Assembly (NCBI GenBank): GCA_017427645.1
Contig: JAFRSI010000152.1
Span: forward strand, 1-64,000
Direction of reading: 5' to 3'
Source: Oscillospiraceae bacterium
GTDB lineage: Bacteria; Bacillota; Clostridia; Oscillospirales; Oscillospiraceae
DNA length: 64,000 nucleotides
Position numbers and translations under genes: made by a program. The notes under the pieces were generated by a model. The model had not been told where the DNA came from. It made no database searches and saw nothing but the letters and a program-made list of their open reading frames with translations. Of this stretch, positions 7,014 to 15,039 are shown piece by piece (within the stretch, counting starts at the first letter, position 1; every line of letters starts with the position of its first letter).

Positions 7014-8306
7014 ATGAATCAATACGTGATCCATGGCGGCCACCCCCTGTTCGGTGAAGTCACCGTCAGCGGCGCCAAGAACGCCGCTGTGGCCATCATC
7101 CCCGCCGCCCTGCTGGTAGACGGCGTCTGCCGCATCGAAAACGTACCCCAGATCAGCGACGTGACGCTGTTCTTCTCCATTCTGGAGGAGCTGGGCGCCC
7201 ACGTCCGGGTGCTGAATCGCCACGCAGTGGAGATCGACTGCCGCCACATCCGCTCCACCAAGCCCTCCTACGAGCTGGCCTGCCGCATCCGCGCCAGCTA
7301 CTATCTGGTGGGCGCTCTGCTGGGCCGCTTCGGCCAGGCCACCGTGGCCATGCCCGGCGGCTGCAACTTCGGCGTGCGTCCCATCGACCTGCACGTCAAG
7401 GGCTTCCGCGCCATGGGCGCCGAGGTCACCGAGGGCGGCTTCATCAACGCCTCCGTGCCCGGCGGCCGCCTGAAGGGCGCCAGCATCTATATGGACCTGG
7501 TCAGCGTGGGCGCCACCATGAACGTGATGATGGCCGCCGTCCTGGCTGACGGCTACACCACCATCGACAACGCCGCCAAGGAGCCCCACATCGTGGACCT
7601 GGCCAACTTCCTCAACTCCATGGGCGCTGATATCAAGGGCGCCGGCACCGACACCATCAAGATCCGCGGTGTGGACCGCCTCACCGGCGGCACCTACAGC
7701 ATCATCCCCGACCAGATCGAGGCCGGCACCTATATGGCGGCTGTGGCCGCCGCCGGCGGGCAGGTGCACATCAAGAACATCATCCCCAAGCACATGGACT
7801 GCATCTCCTCCAAGCTGCTGGAGATGGGCGTGGAGATCACCGAGCAGGACGACTCCCTGCTGGTCCGCCGCAGCGGTCCCCTGACCCACACCAACGTCAA
7901 GACCCTGCCCTATCCCGGCTTCCCCACCGACATGCAGCCCCAGATCACCACGGCTCTGACCCTGGCCGAGGGCACCAGCATCGTCACCGAGGGCGTGTGG
8001 GACAACCGCTACAAATACGTGGCTGAGCTCAAGCGCCTGGGCGCCCGCATCCAGGTGGACGGCCGCGTGGCCGTTGTGGAGGGCGTGGGCCGTCTGGAGG
8101 GCGCCCCCGTCCAGGCCTGCGATCTGCGGGCCGGCGCCGCCCTGGTCATCGCCGGTCTGGCCGCACAGGGCACCACCACACTGGGCAGCGTGCACTATAT
8201 CGAGCGCGGCTACGAGGACATGGTGGGCAAGCTCCGGGGCATCGGCGCGGACATCGAAGTGGTGGACGTACCCGAGCCGGAGAAGAAGGAAGCCGGCGTC
8301 AGCTGA
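7014..8306 (+). CDS. murA: UDP-N-acetylglucosamine 1-carboxyvinyltransferase
   Basis: MurA transfers enolpyruvate from PEP to UDP-GlcNAc, the first committed step of peptidoglycan synthesis, in the cytosol. The 430-residue length is standard. The start reads GGHPLFGEVTVSGAKNAA with the substrate-binding KN, and PGGCNFGVRPIDLH carries the catalytic, fosfomycin-reactive Cys. FPTDMQPQ and the Arg-rich C-terminal segment (ERGYEDMVGKLRG) also fit. The ATG at 7014 follows AGAGAGGTG. Firmicutes often have two murA paralogues; only this one is in view. Confidence 0.96.
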   Translation: MNQYVIHGGHPLFGEVTVSGAKNAAVAIIPAALLVDGVCRIENVPQISDVTLFFSILEELGAHVRVLNRHAVEIDCRHIRSTKPSYELACRIRASYYLVGALLGRFGQATVAMPGGCNFGVRPIDLHVKGFRAMGAEVTEGGFINASVPGGRLKGASIYMDLVSVGATMNVMMAAVLADGYTTIDNAAKEPHIVDLANFLNSMGADIKGAGTDTIKIRGVDRLTGGTYSIIPDQIEAGTYMAAVAAAGGQVHIKNIIPKHMDCISSKLLEMGVEITEQDDSLLVRRSGPLTHTNVKTLPYPGFPTDMQPQITTALTLAEGTSIVTEGVWDNRYKYVAELKRLGARIQVDGRVAVVEGVGRLEGAPVQACDLRAGAALVIAGLAAQGTTTLGSVHYIERGYEDMVGKLRGIGADIEVVDVPEPEKKEAGVS

Positions 8307-8380
8307 ACACGTCACAGATCCCGCAGCGTTCGCCCGGAAACGGGCGGACGCTGCGCGCGCATCATCGAGGTACACGGAAT

Positions 8381-9172
8381 TTGATCACCTTACATACTCT
8401 GGCCAGCGGCTCGGAGGGCAACTGCCTGCTCCTGAGCGCCGCCGGCACCCATCTGCTGCTGGACGCCGGCATCTCCTGCCGGCGGATCAACGCCGCCCTG
8501 ACTCCGCTGGGCCTGTCCCTTCGGGACGTGGACGCCGTTCTCATCACCCACGACCACAGCGACCATATCTGCGGGCTGCCCACCATGGTCCGCCGCTGGC
8601 AGATCCCCGTCTACGCCAGCCCCGCCGCCGGCCGCCAGCTGGCCTACCGCATCGCCGGCGTCGAGCCCCTGCTCCGCGCCGTGGACTGCGGCGTCCCCTT
8701 TGACGTGGGCAGCTTCACCGTCACCGCCTTCCCCACCTCCCACGACGGGCACGGCGGCGTGGACTACCGTTTTGACTACGGCGGCGCCTCCTGCGGTGCC
8801 CTGACCGACACCGGGTACGTCACCGACCAGGCCCGGGAAGTGCTCGCCGGCGTAGATCTGCTGGTGCTGGAGAGCAATCACGACGTGGAGTGGCTGCGCA
8901 GCGGCCCCTACCCCTATTCTCTCAAGGCCCGGATCCTCAGCGACCGGGGCCATTTGAGCAATGACGCGGCGGCCGCCTTTGCCGCCGAGATGGCCGGCTG
9001 CGGCACCCGGGAGATCGTTCTGGCCCACCTGAGCCGGGAGAACAACACCCCCCAGCGGGCCCTGGACACCATGCGTCTGGCCCTGGCCCATACGGACGCC
9101 TCCGTGGAGGTGGCGCCCCGGGGCGAGCTGAGCCGCGCCTTCGTGGCGGAGGGGATCGTATGCAGAAAGTGA
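8381..9172 (+). CDS. MBL-fold metallo-hydrolase, WalJ/YycJ type
   Basis: Metallo-beta-lactamase fold, 263 residues. It starts LHTLASGSEGNCLLL, has the HDHSDH metal motif near residue 53, an aspartate in ALTDTGYVT and ESNHDVEWL, and the final ...LAHLS His. This matches the YycJ/WalJ family, linked in Bacillus to the WalRK locus and DNA processing. TTG at 8381 is the likely start (CGAGG about 10 bases before); no ATG fits the N-terminus. The 3' end overlaps rlmH by 13 bases, a common pairing. Confidence 0.88.
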   Translation: MITLHTLASGSEGNCLLLSAAGTHLLLDAGISCRRINAALTPLGLSLRDVDAVLITHDHSDHICGLPTMVRRWQIPVYASPAAGRQLAYRIAGVEPLLRAVDCGVPFDVGSFTVTAFPTSHDGHGGVDYRFDYGGASCGALTDTGYVTDQAREVLAGVDLLVLESNHDVEWLRSGPYPYSLKARILSDRGHLSNDAAAAFAAEMAGCGTREIVLAHLSRENNTPQRALDTMRLALAHTDASVEVAPRGELSRAFVAEGIVCRK

Positions 9173-9642
9173 CCGTCCTGTGCGTGGGCAAGCTGAAGGA
9201 GAAATACTACGCCGACGCCCAGGCCGAATACGTAAAGCGTTTGAGCCGCCTGTGCAAGCTGGAGCTCACGGAGCTGCCGGAGCAGCGTCTGCCGGAGGAT
9301 CCCTCCCCCGCCCAGATCCAGAGGGCGCTGGAGCTGGAGGCCGCGGCGATCCGGGAGCGGCTGCCCAGGGGCGGCGTCGTGATCGCCATGGCCGTTGAGG
9401 GCAAGCCCTGCTCCAGCGAGGAGCTCGCCCGGCGGCTGGCCGATTGCGCCGTGGCGGGCAAGCCCCAGGTCACCTTCCTCATCGGCGGCAGCTTCGGTCT
9501 GGACGAGAGCCTGAAGCGCTCCGCCGACTGGCGGCTCTCCATGTCGCCCATGACCTTCCCCCACCACATGGCCCGCATCATGCTGCTGGAGCAGCTCTAC
9601 CGATCCTACCAGATCGAGTTGGGCACCAGATATCACAAGTGA
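9160..9642 (+). CDS. rlmH: 23S rRNA (pseudouridine-1915-N3)-methyltransferase
   Basis: RlmH is a SPOUT methyltransferase that methylates pseudouridine 1915 in helix 69 of 23S rRNA. The product is 160 residues, the normal size. It has the N-terminal VGKLKEKYYADAQAEYVKRL, the knotted SAM site FLIGGSFGLDESLK, and the C-terminal FPHHMARIMLLEQLYRSYQI ending in YHK. It overlaps the WalJ-type gene, so the two are translationally coupled. Confidence 0.95.
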   Translation: MQKVTVLCVGKLKEKYYADAQAEYVKRLSRLCKLELTELPEQRLPEDPSPAQIQRALELEAAAIRERLPRGGVVIAMAVEGKPCSSEELARRLADCAVAGKPQVTFLIGGSFGLDESLKRSADWRLSMSPMTFPHHMARIMLLEQLYRSYQIELGTRYHK

Positions 9643-9655
9643 GAGGAGATTGCTT

Positions 9656-9925
9656 ATGGATCTGATCGCCCTCGGCTACTGCGGAGTTTCCTGCGCCTCC
9701 TGTGCGGATCTGCAGAGCGGCAAATGTCCCGGCTGCCGCAAGACGGTCTGGCCGGCTGACGATCCCTGCCCGCCGGTGGGCTGCTGCCGGAAAAGGGGGA
9801 TCCTCGTGTGCGGCGAATGCTCCCGGTTCCCCTGCCAGATGATGTCCGAGTTCTACGCGGAGTCGGACAGCCACCGACAGGCCCGGCAGCGCATGGAGAT
9901 CCTGCATCGCCGTCTGCGCGGCTGA
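9656..9925 (+). CDS. DUF3795 cysteine-rich protein
   Basis: 89 residues with ten or more cysteines: GYCGVSCASCADL, CPGCRK, CPPVGCCRKRG and CGECSRFPC. This is the DUF3795 layout, in which the cysteines probably bind zinc. Function unknown. A strong AGAGGAGA lies before the ATG at 9656, only 13 bases after rlmH. Confidence 0.8.
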   Translation: MDLIALGYCGVSCASCADLQSGKCPGCRKTVWPADDPCPPVGCCRKRGILVCGECSRFPCQMMSEFYAESDSHRQARQRMEILHRRLRG

Positions 9926-9962
9926 TCTGCCAAACCACTTCACCCACAAGGAGGTCATCTGT

Positions 9963-10283
9963 ATGGATATCACCCACTGGGCCCGCGGACGGGACGTGCC
10001 CGCCTGGCCCACCGACGAACGGGGCGAAAAGCTCCCGGCCAAGCTGCTGCGCCACACCTTCGACAGCCCCGCCGACGCGGATATGATCGTCTCCCTGCTG
10101 TCGGCCTACGGCATTCCCTCCTTCCCCTACTACGAGGGCGAGGGCGGGGCCGGCAAGATCATCAGCGGCTTTTCCGGCTACGGCGTGTCCCTGTACGTCC
10201 CCGAAACCATGTACGACGACGCGGCGGCTCTTCTCACGGCAGAGCCCGTCGACGACGAAAATAATGAGGAGGAATCACGATGA
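9963..10283 (+). CDS. DUF2007-type putative signal-transducing protein
   Basis: 106 residues. The core reads AKLLRHTFDSPADADMIVSLLSAYGIPSF, then GYGVSLYVPETMYDDAAALL, the ferredoxin-like pattern of DUF2007 proteins, with a Glu/Asp-rich tail. AAGGAGG precedes the ATG by 8 bases. The stop overlaps the next start (ATGA), so it is cotranslated with the phospho-sugar mutase. Confidence 0.72.
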   Translation: MDITHWARGRDVPAWPTDERGEKLPAKLLRHTFDSPADADMIVSLLSAYGIPSFPYYEGEGGAGKIISGFSGYGVSLYVPETMYDDAAALLTAEPVDDENNEEESR

Positions 10284-12007
10284 ACTACCGCCAGGAATAT
10301 GAGAAGTGGCTCCACAGCCCCGTTATCACCGAGGAGGAGCGCGCCGAGCTGCAGGCCATCGCCGGTGACGAGAAGGAGATCGAGAGCCGGTTTTACGGCC
10401 CGCTGGAGTTCGGCACCGCCGGTCTGCGGGGCACCATGAAGATGGGCCTGCACCAGATGAACGTGTACGTGATCCGCTGGGCCACCCAGGGCTTTGCCCA
10501 GGTGATCTGCGCCGAGGGCGAGGACGCCAGGCGCCGCGGCGTGGCCATCTGCATGGACTGCCGCAACCACTCCATGGACTTCGCCCGGGCCGCCGCCCAG
10601 GTCTGCGCCGCCAACGGCATCCACGTGCGCCTGTTCGAGAGCCTGCGCCCCACCCCGGAGCTGAGCTTCGCCGTGCGGTATTACGGCTGCCAGGCCGGCA
10701 TCAACGTCACCGCCAGCCACAACCCCAAGGAGTACAACGGCTATAAGGTCTACTGGGCCGACGGCGCCCAGCTGCCCCCCCAGCACGCCGACGCCATCGC
10801 CAAAACCCTGGAGACCATCGACATCTTTGACGGCGTCAAGACCATGGACTTTGACGAGGCCGTGGCCCAGGGCCTTATCGAGTGGATGGGCCAGGAGACT
10901 GACGACGCCTTTATGGCCGAGGTCTACGCCATGATCAACGACAGGGCCTCCATGGCCGCCGTGGCGGACGACTTCAAGATGGTCTACACTCCCTTCCACG
11001 GCTGCGGCCACAAGCTGGTGCCCCAGGCCCTGCGGGAGCTGGGCGTGAAGCACCTGTACTGCGTGGAGGAGCAGATGGTGCTGGACGGCAACTTCCCCAC
11101 CGTGGCCTCCCCCAACCCGGAGAACCCCGAGGGCTTCTACCTGGCCGTGGAGCTGGCCGACAAGGTGGGCGCCGACTTCCTCCTGGGCACCGACCCGGAC
11201 AGCGACCGCGTGGGCATCATGGTCCGCGCCAAGGACGGCAGCTTCATCCCCGTCACCGGCAACCAGACCGGCGTGCTGCTGGTGGATTACCTGATCGGCG
11301 CCCTGCGCCGGGCCGGCACCATGCCGGAAAAGCCCGTGATCCTCAAGACCATCGTCACCACCGAGATGGCCCGCAAGGTGGCCGAGGAGAACGGCGTCAC
11401 CTGCTATGACACCTTCACCGGCTTCAAGTTCATGGCCGAGAAGAAGAACGCCCTGGAGGCCGCCGGCGAGGGCAAGGTCATCTTCTCCTACGAGGAGAGC
11501 TACGGCTACATGCTGGGCGACTATGTCCGGGACAAGGACGCCGTCACCGCCTCCATGCTGCTCACCGAGATGGCCGCCTGGTACGCCACCAAGGGCATGA
11601 CCCTGTACGACGCCATCAACGCCCTGTACGAGAAGTACGGCTGGTTCGGCGAGAAGACCCACAACCTGGTGATGCCCGGTCTGGACGGCCTGGCCAAAAT
11701 GAAGGCCCTGATGGCCGGCCTGCGGCAGGATCCCCCCGCCGAGATCGCCGGCGTACCGGTGGCCCGCCGCAAGGACTACGCAGACGGCTCCGTGGTGGAC
11801 TGCGCCACCGGCGCGGTGGGCGCCATGGAGCTCAAGGGCTCCAACGTGTTGCGCTATGAGCTCGCCGACGGCACCACCATCCTGGTCCGTCCCAGCGGCA
11901 CCGAGCCCAAGATCAAGGTCTACGTACTGACCCGCGGTGCCGACGCCGCCGAGCGGGACGCCAATCTGGCCAAGTACGGCCGCTGGGTGGCAACCCTGGC
12001 GGAGTAA
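10280..12007 (+). CDS. Phospho-sugar mutase (phosphoglucomutase/phosphomannomutase)
   Basis: 575-residue alpha-D-phosphohexomutase of the PgcA/PGM2 size class, interconverting hexose 1- and 6-phosphates. GTAGLRGTM is near residue 45, the phosphoserine loop is NVTASHNPKEYNGYK, the metal loop is GTDPDSDRVGIM, the sugar loop is FSYEESYGYMLGD and the phosphate-binding end is RPSGTEPKIK. All catalytic elements are intact. It supplies glucose-1-phosphate for glycan or glycogen synthesis; the exact sugar cannot be told from sequence. Confidence 0.95.
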   Translation: MNYRQEYEKWLHSPVITEEERAELQAIAGDEKEIESRFYGPLEFGTAGLRGTMKMGLHQMNVYVIRWATQGFAQVICAEGEDARRRGVAICMDCRNHSMDFARAAAQVCAANGIHVRLFESLRPTPELSFAVRYYGCQAGINVTASHNPKEYNGYKVYWADGAQLPPQHADAIAKTLETIDIFDGVKTMDFDEAVAQGLIEWMGQETDDAFMAEVYAMINDRASMAAVADDFKMVYTPFHGCGHKLVPQALRELGVKHLYCVEEQMVLDGNFPTVASPNPENPEGFYLAVELADKVGADFLLGTDPDSDRVGIMVRAKDGSFIPVTGNQTGVLLVDYLIGALRRAGTMPEKPVILKTIVTTEMARKVAEENGVTCYDTFTGFKFMAEKKNALEAAGEGKVIFSYEESYGYMLGDYVRDKDAVTASMLLTEMAAWYATKGMTLYDAINALYEKYGWFGEKTHNLVMPGLDGLAKMKALMAGLRQDPPAEIAGVPVARRKDYADGSVVDCATGAVGAMELKGSNVLRYELADGTTILVRPSGTEPKIKVYVLTRGADAAERDANLAKYGRWVATLAE

Positions 12008-12016
12008 GCGAACGTC

Positions 12017-12340
12017 ATGAAGTACAGGCAGGAAAAACAAAAGCCCCGCAAAAGAATGGACCCGATTTCTCTGATTGCCGGGTTAATCATCGTATTCGTG
12101 TTGATGGTGTTTTTCACCGGCTGGCCCGCCGTGAAGGCGGGGTTGATCCTCCTGGGAATCGTTCTTCCGATCAACATCGCATTTGCCAGGCGAAATCTCA
12201 TTTTTGACTGGCATATTGCCTTGGTAATGGTGATTTCTGTCGGTGTGACTGTGGGCCTTATTATCCTGCTGAACACCCTTTCAAAGTCGAATCCCACCCT
12301 GCACACCGTCATGTCCTGGCCGGGCAAGACGATCTGGTGA
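12017..12340 (+). CDS. Small membrane protein, unknown
   Basis: 107 residues: a basic N-terminus (KYRQEKQKPRKRM) and three hydrophobic helices at about 18-36, 38-53 and 66-86. It starts nine bases after the mutase stop without a clear ribosome site, and base composition is less GC-rich than neighbours. An internal ATG at 12056 is an alternative start. No family recognised. Confidence 0.55.
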   Translation: MKYRQEKQKPRKRMDPISLIAGLIIVFVLMVFFTGWPAVKAGLILLGIVLPINIAFARRNLIFDWHIALVMVISVGVTVGLIILLNTLSKSNPTLHTVMSWPGKTIW

Positions 12341-12378
12341 GGGATTGGATGCGGGAGGATGCGTATCCGCTGTTCCCC

Positions 12379-12415
12379 CGTCATTGCGAGGGCACGAAGT
12401 GCCCGCGGCAATCCG
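12379..12415. repeat. Intergenic palindromic repeat (GTCATTGCGAGG... type)
   Basis: CGTCATTGCGAG, then a small hairpin GGGCACGAAGTGCCC, then GCGGCAATCCGT. The ends (ATTGC / GCAAT) are inverted. The same outline with ATTCC / GGAAT ends occurs at 18347-18383, so it is probably a dispersed repeat family of this genome. Confidence 0.5.
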
Positions 12416-12427
12416 TAAATCCACAAA

Positions 12428-12460
12428 ACAAGCCGGACGGGCATTGCCCGTCCGGCTTGT
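12428..12460. terminator. Bidirectional terminator
   Basis: A perfect 15-bp stem (ACAAGCCGGACGGGC / GCCCGTCCGGCTTGT) with a 3-base loop, between the convergent small membrane protein and degV genes. Confidence 0.8.
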
Positions 12461-12486
12461 CACTTCTTATTCGATTCGTCTTCTCC

Positions 12487-13353
12487 TTACAGCACTTTGG
12501 ACCGCTCGTCGGCGTAGAAGAACAGCGCCAGCGTACCGGGACCCACGTGGGAGCCGGTGATGGGCTCGTAGCCCACGATGTGGATGGGGCCGGTCTGTCC
12601 CGCCTGGCGCAGCAGATGCTGCAGGTGCAGGGCGTCCGCCGGACAGTCCGCCTGGGCGATGCCCACCGGCTCGGCGCCGTCGGTATGCTTCTGGGCGTAC
12701 AGCTCCGCCAGCCGCTCCACGGCCCGCTTCTTGCCCCGGACCTTGTCCCGCATGACGATGTGGCCCTCGTGGTCGCCGAAGAGGATGGGCTTGATCTGCA
12801 GTAGCTGGCCGGCCAGAGCTGCGCCGCCCCACAGGCGCCCCGTCTTGCGGATGTATTTCAGGTGGTCCACCACGAAATACTGGTTCATCCGGTCGATCTG
12901 GCGGTACACGTGATCGCAGATCTCGTCCACGGTCTTGCCCTGATCCCGCAGCTCCGCCGCCTCAATGGCGTGCTGCCCCTCGCCCAGAGAGGCGCCCTTG
13001 GCGTCGATGATCCGGAGCTGCCGGTCCGAGTACTCTGCGGCCAGCTCCTCCTGCACCATGCACAGCATGCCGTAGGTGCCGCTGATGCCGCCGCTCAGGC
13101 AGATGCAGATCACGTCGTCCCCCTGCTGCAGCAAGGGCTCAAAGGCGTCCCGCGCGTCGCCGGGGCTGGGCATGGAGGTCTTCACGTCGGCACCCCTGCG
13201 CATGGCGCCGTAGAACTCGATGGCGTCAAAGGGCTTGCCGGGGTCGGACTCCACGCCGTCCACCGTATAGGTCAGATGCAGCAGACGGATGTTGTGCTGC
13301 TCCACCACACGGGGCGGCAGGTTGGCTGCCAGGTCGGTAAAAATCTGGATCAC
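12487..13353 (-). CDS. DegV-family fatty-acid-binding protein
   Basis: DegV/FakB-type proteins bind fatty acids and, in some species, present them to fatty-acid kinase. The 288-residue product has IQIFTDLAANLP at the start, the TSMPSPGDARDAF helix, ICLSGGISGTYG and the C-terminal ITGSHVGPGTLALFFYA. The start is GTG at 13353, six bases after AGGAGG. It overlaps the upstream SGNH gene by four bases, so the two are cotranslated. No FakA gene is in view. Confidence 0.9.
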   Translation of the reverse strand: MIQIFTDLAANLPPRVVEQHNIRLLHLTYTVDGVESDPGKPFDAIEFYGAMRRGADVKTSMPSPGDARDAFEPLLQQGDDVICICLSGGISGTYGMLCMVQEELAAEYSDRQLRIIDAKGASLGEGQHAIEAAELRDQGKTVDEICDHVYRQIDRMNQYFVVDHLKYIRKTGRLWGGAALAGQLLQIKPILFGDHEGHIVMRDKVRGKKRAVERLAELYAQKHTDGAEPVGIAQADCPADALHLQHLLRQAGQTGPIHIVGYEPITGSHVGPGTLALFFYADERSKVL

Positions 13354-14042
13354 GAAACTCCTCCTATCTCCCGCCGGAGCCAACCGGTCAGGATATCATA
13401 TAATTTCACGTAGCCGGGCATGGTCAGATGGATGCCGTCGGCCGCAATGAGCCGGGGCGTCTGACGGTCCAGCAGAAAGGCGCGCCGCACCTCCACCAGA
13501 GGCAGGTTCCGCCGGGCGGCCACGTCGGCCACCGCCTCGGAATACGCCTCCTGGTAGCGGTAGATCCGCTGCACGTCTCCCAGCCAGCGCAGGATATTGC
13601 TGCGGCTGAGTCCGCTGCGGCAGATAAAGGACAGATACCGCTCCGCGTCGATAGGCGGCAGGGTCATCAGCACGGGCTGCACGCCCGCCGTCCGCAGCCG
13701 CTCCGCCGTCTCGCCCAAAATGCGGCAAAACTGCGGCAGCTCCGTCCGGGGCCGGTGCTCCGCCTCCGGCTGCTGCGCCACCTCTGCCCAGTCGAAGTCG
13801 CTGTCGTTGCCGCCGTAGGCCACCAGGGCGTACTGCGCGTCCAGCCCCCGGGCCACGTCGTGCTCCACCAGGGACAATCCCTTGCGGATGGTGGCGCCCA
13901 TCTTGGCCCGGTTGGTCAGGTGCACGTCGTCGCTGTGGTAGCGCTCGTGCAGCTCGTCGGTGTGGAAATGGTAGCGGAAGGTCTGATCCGGCATGGTGGC
14001 CTTCATCAGGGAATCCCCGTAGACGTATACGCCCAGTGACAT
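13350..14042 (-). CDS. SGNH/GDSL-type esterase or lipase
   Basis: 230 residues. Block I is VYGDSLMKA with the catalytic Ser, block III is YGGNDSDFDW (Gly, Asn) and block V is DGIHLTMPGY with the Asp-His pair. There is no signal peptide, so it acts in the cytosol. Being coupled to DegV suggests acyl-ester or lipid turnover, which is inference. A GAGG ribosome site and a consensus promoter lie directly upstream. Confidence 0.87.
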   Translation of the reverse strand: MSLGVYVYGDSLMKATMPDQTFRYHFHTDELHERYHSDDVHLTNRAKMGATIRKGLSLVEHDVARGLDAQYALVAYGGNDSDFDWAEVAQQPEAEHRPRTELPQFCRILGETAERLRTAGVQPVLMTLPPIDAERYLSFICRSGLSRSNILRWLGDVQRIYRYQEAYSEAVADVAARRNLPLVEVRRAFLLDRQTPRLIAADGIHLTMPGYVKLYDILTGWLRREIGGVS

Positions 14043-14064
14043 AATATATCACCCCTCTGCATCT

Positions 14065-14093
14065 AATATAGCATATCAGATATAGAGAGTCAA
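14065..14093 (-). promoter_or_regulatory. Promoter of the SGNH-degV operon
   Basis: Reading leftward: TTGACT, 17 bases, TATATT, ending 23 bases before the start codon. Confidence 0.75.
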
Positions 14094-14174
14094 TATATCT
14101 TTTGTTAATATTCTATTGCGCCGCTCCTGTTGTTGTGGTAAAATACCACCAGAACGGCACAAGGAGGCGCGGCC

Positions 14175-14729
14175 ATGGCACAGAACGAGCAGGCGGGCAA
14201 GCTGGCCCTGTGGGATACCCTGGCAGGGGCGGACGCCCTGCCGGCCTGGGACTCCATCCCGAATTTCGGCGTCTATATGGACCAGGTGGTGACGCTGCTG
14301 GAGCAGTATCTCAATTATCTGCCGGAGGGAAACGAGCGGATCGTCACCTCCTCGGCCATCAACAACTACGTGCGTCTGAAGATCATGCCGGCGCCGGTGA
14401 AGCGGAAATACTACCGGGTGCATCTGGCGTATCTGCTGATGATCCTGCCCATGAAGCAGAGCATCTCCATCGCCGATATCCCCCGGATCCTGCCGGCGGA
14501 TGCCGACGAGGCGGCAGTCCGGGTCGCCTACGAGGAGTACGCCGCCCAGTTCCGCAAGACGGCCCTCTTTTTCAGCGACCAGGTGAGCCAGGTCCTCCAG
14601 TCCCTGGAGGCCGGGCCCGACCGCAGCGGTCTGAGCCGCCTGGCCCTGGAGAGCGTGCTGATCTCCTCCTTCGCCCGGATCCTGGCCGAGCAGCTGATCC
14701 CTCTGCAGGAGCGGGACGCCGGGAAGTGA
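14175..14729 (+). CDS. DUF1836 domain protein, putative transcriptional regulator
   Basis: 184 residues. The pattern MDQVVTLLEQYLNYL, then SSAINNYVRLKIMPAPVKRKYYR, then LLMILPMKQSISIADI is the DUF1836 hallmark; it resembles a MerR-like winged helix with a conserved NNYV recognition turn. Members are thought to be regulators, but targets are unknown. GGAGG precedes the ATG at 14175. It is divergent from the SGNH-degV operon, which could be a target. Confidence 0.85.
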   Translation: MAQNEQAGKLALWDTLAGADALPAWDSIPNFGVYMDQVVTLLEQYLNYLPEGNERIVTSSAINNYVRLKIMPAPVKRKYYRVHLAYLLMILPMKQSISIADIPRILPADADEAAVRVAYEEYAAQFRKTALFFSDQVSQVLQSLEAGPDRSGLSRLALESVLISSFARILAEQLIPLQERDAGK

Positions 14730-14804
14730 GTCTACATGACAGTGTACCCCACCTCTCCCCTTTTGGCAAGTAAACAAACCGTGAACGGAACAGCTCATCG
14801 CTCG

Positions 14805-14848
14805 CCCCCGGATCACCTTCCTTGCGGAGGGCGCCCCGGGGGTTTTGC
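14805..14848 (+). terminator. Weak terminator after the DUF1836 gene
   Basis: CCCCCGG (14805) pairs with CCGGGGG (14836), followed by TTTTGCTT. The 24-base loop makes it a weak call. The rest of 14730-14966 holds no convincing gene. Confidence 0.4.
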
Positions 14849-14966
14849 TTGGGCCGGTACCGGGGCGAAAAGAGTGTTTCATGATTATCCGGAAAACGAT
14901 AAACGACCCTCTCGTTCCGGGGAACCTGTGCGCACTGCTATCGCATCATTTCATTTTTTCGGCAAA

Positions 14967-14994
14967 TGAACCTTTTGTCCGTTAAAATCGTCTA
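14967..14994 (+). promoter_or_regulatory. ECF-sigma-type promoter before the ECF sigma gene
   Basis: TGAACC at 14967-14972, a 16-base spacer and CGTCTA at 14989-14994. This matches the GAAC/CGTC pattern of ECF promoters such as those of SigW. Its position 46 bases before the ECF sigma factor start suggests positive autoregulation. Confidence 0.65.
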
Positions 14995-15039
14995 TATAGG
15001 CGAAAGCGCTTTTATTCCATGAAACCGGGTGGTGATCAC

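Noticed and set aside
14736..14969. 77-codon open frame before the ECF sigma gene
   Set aside because: No ribosome site, and its 3' end overlaps the ECF promoter; composition does not look coding.
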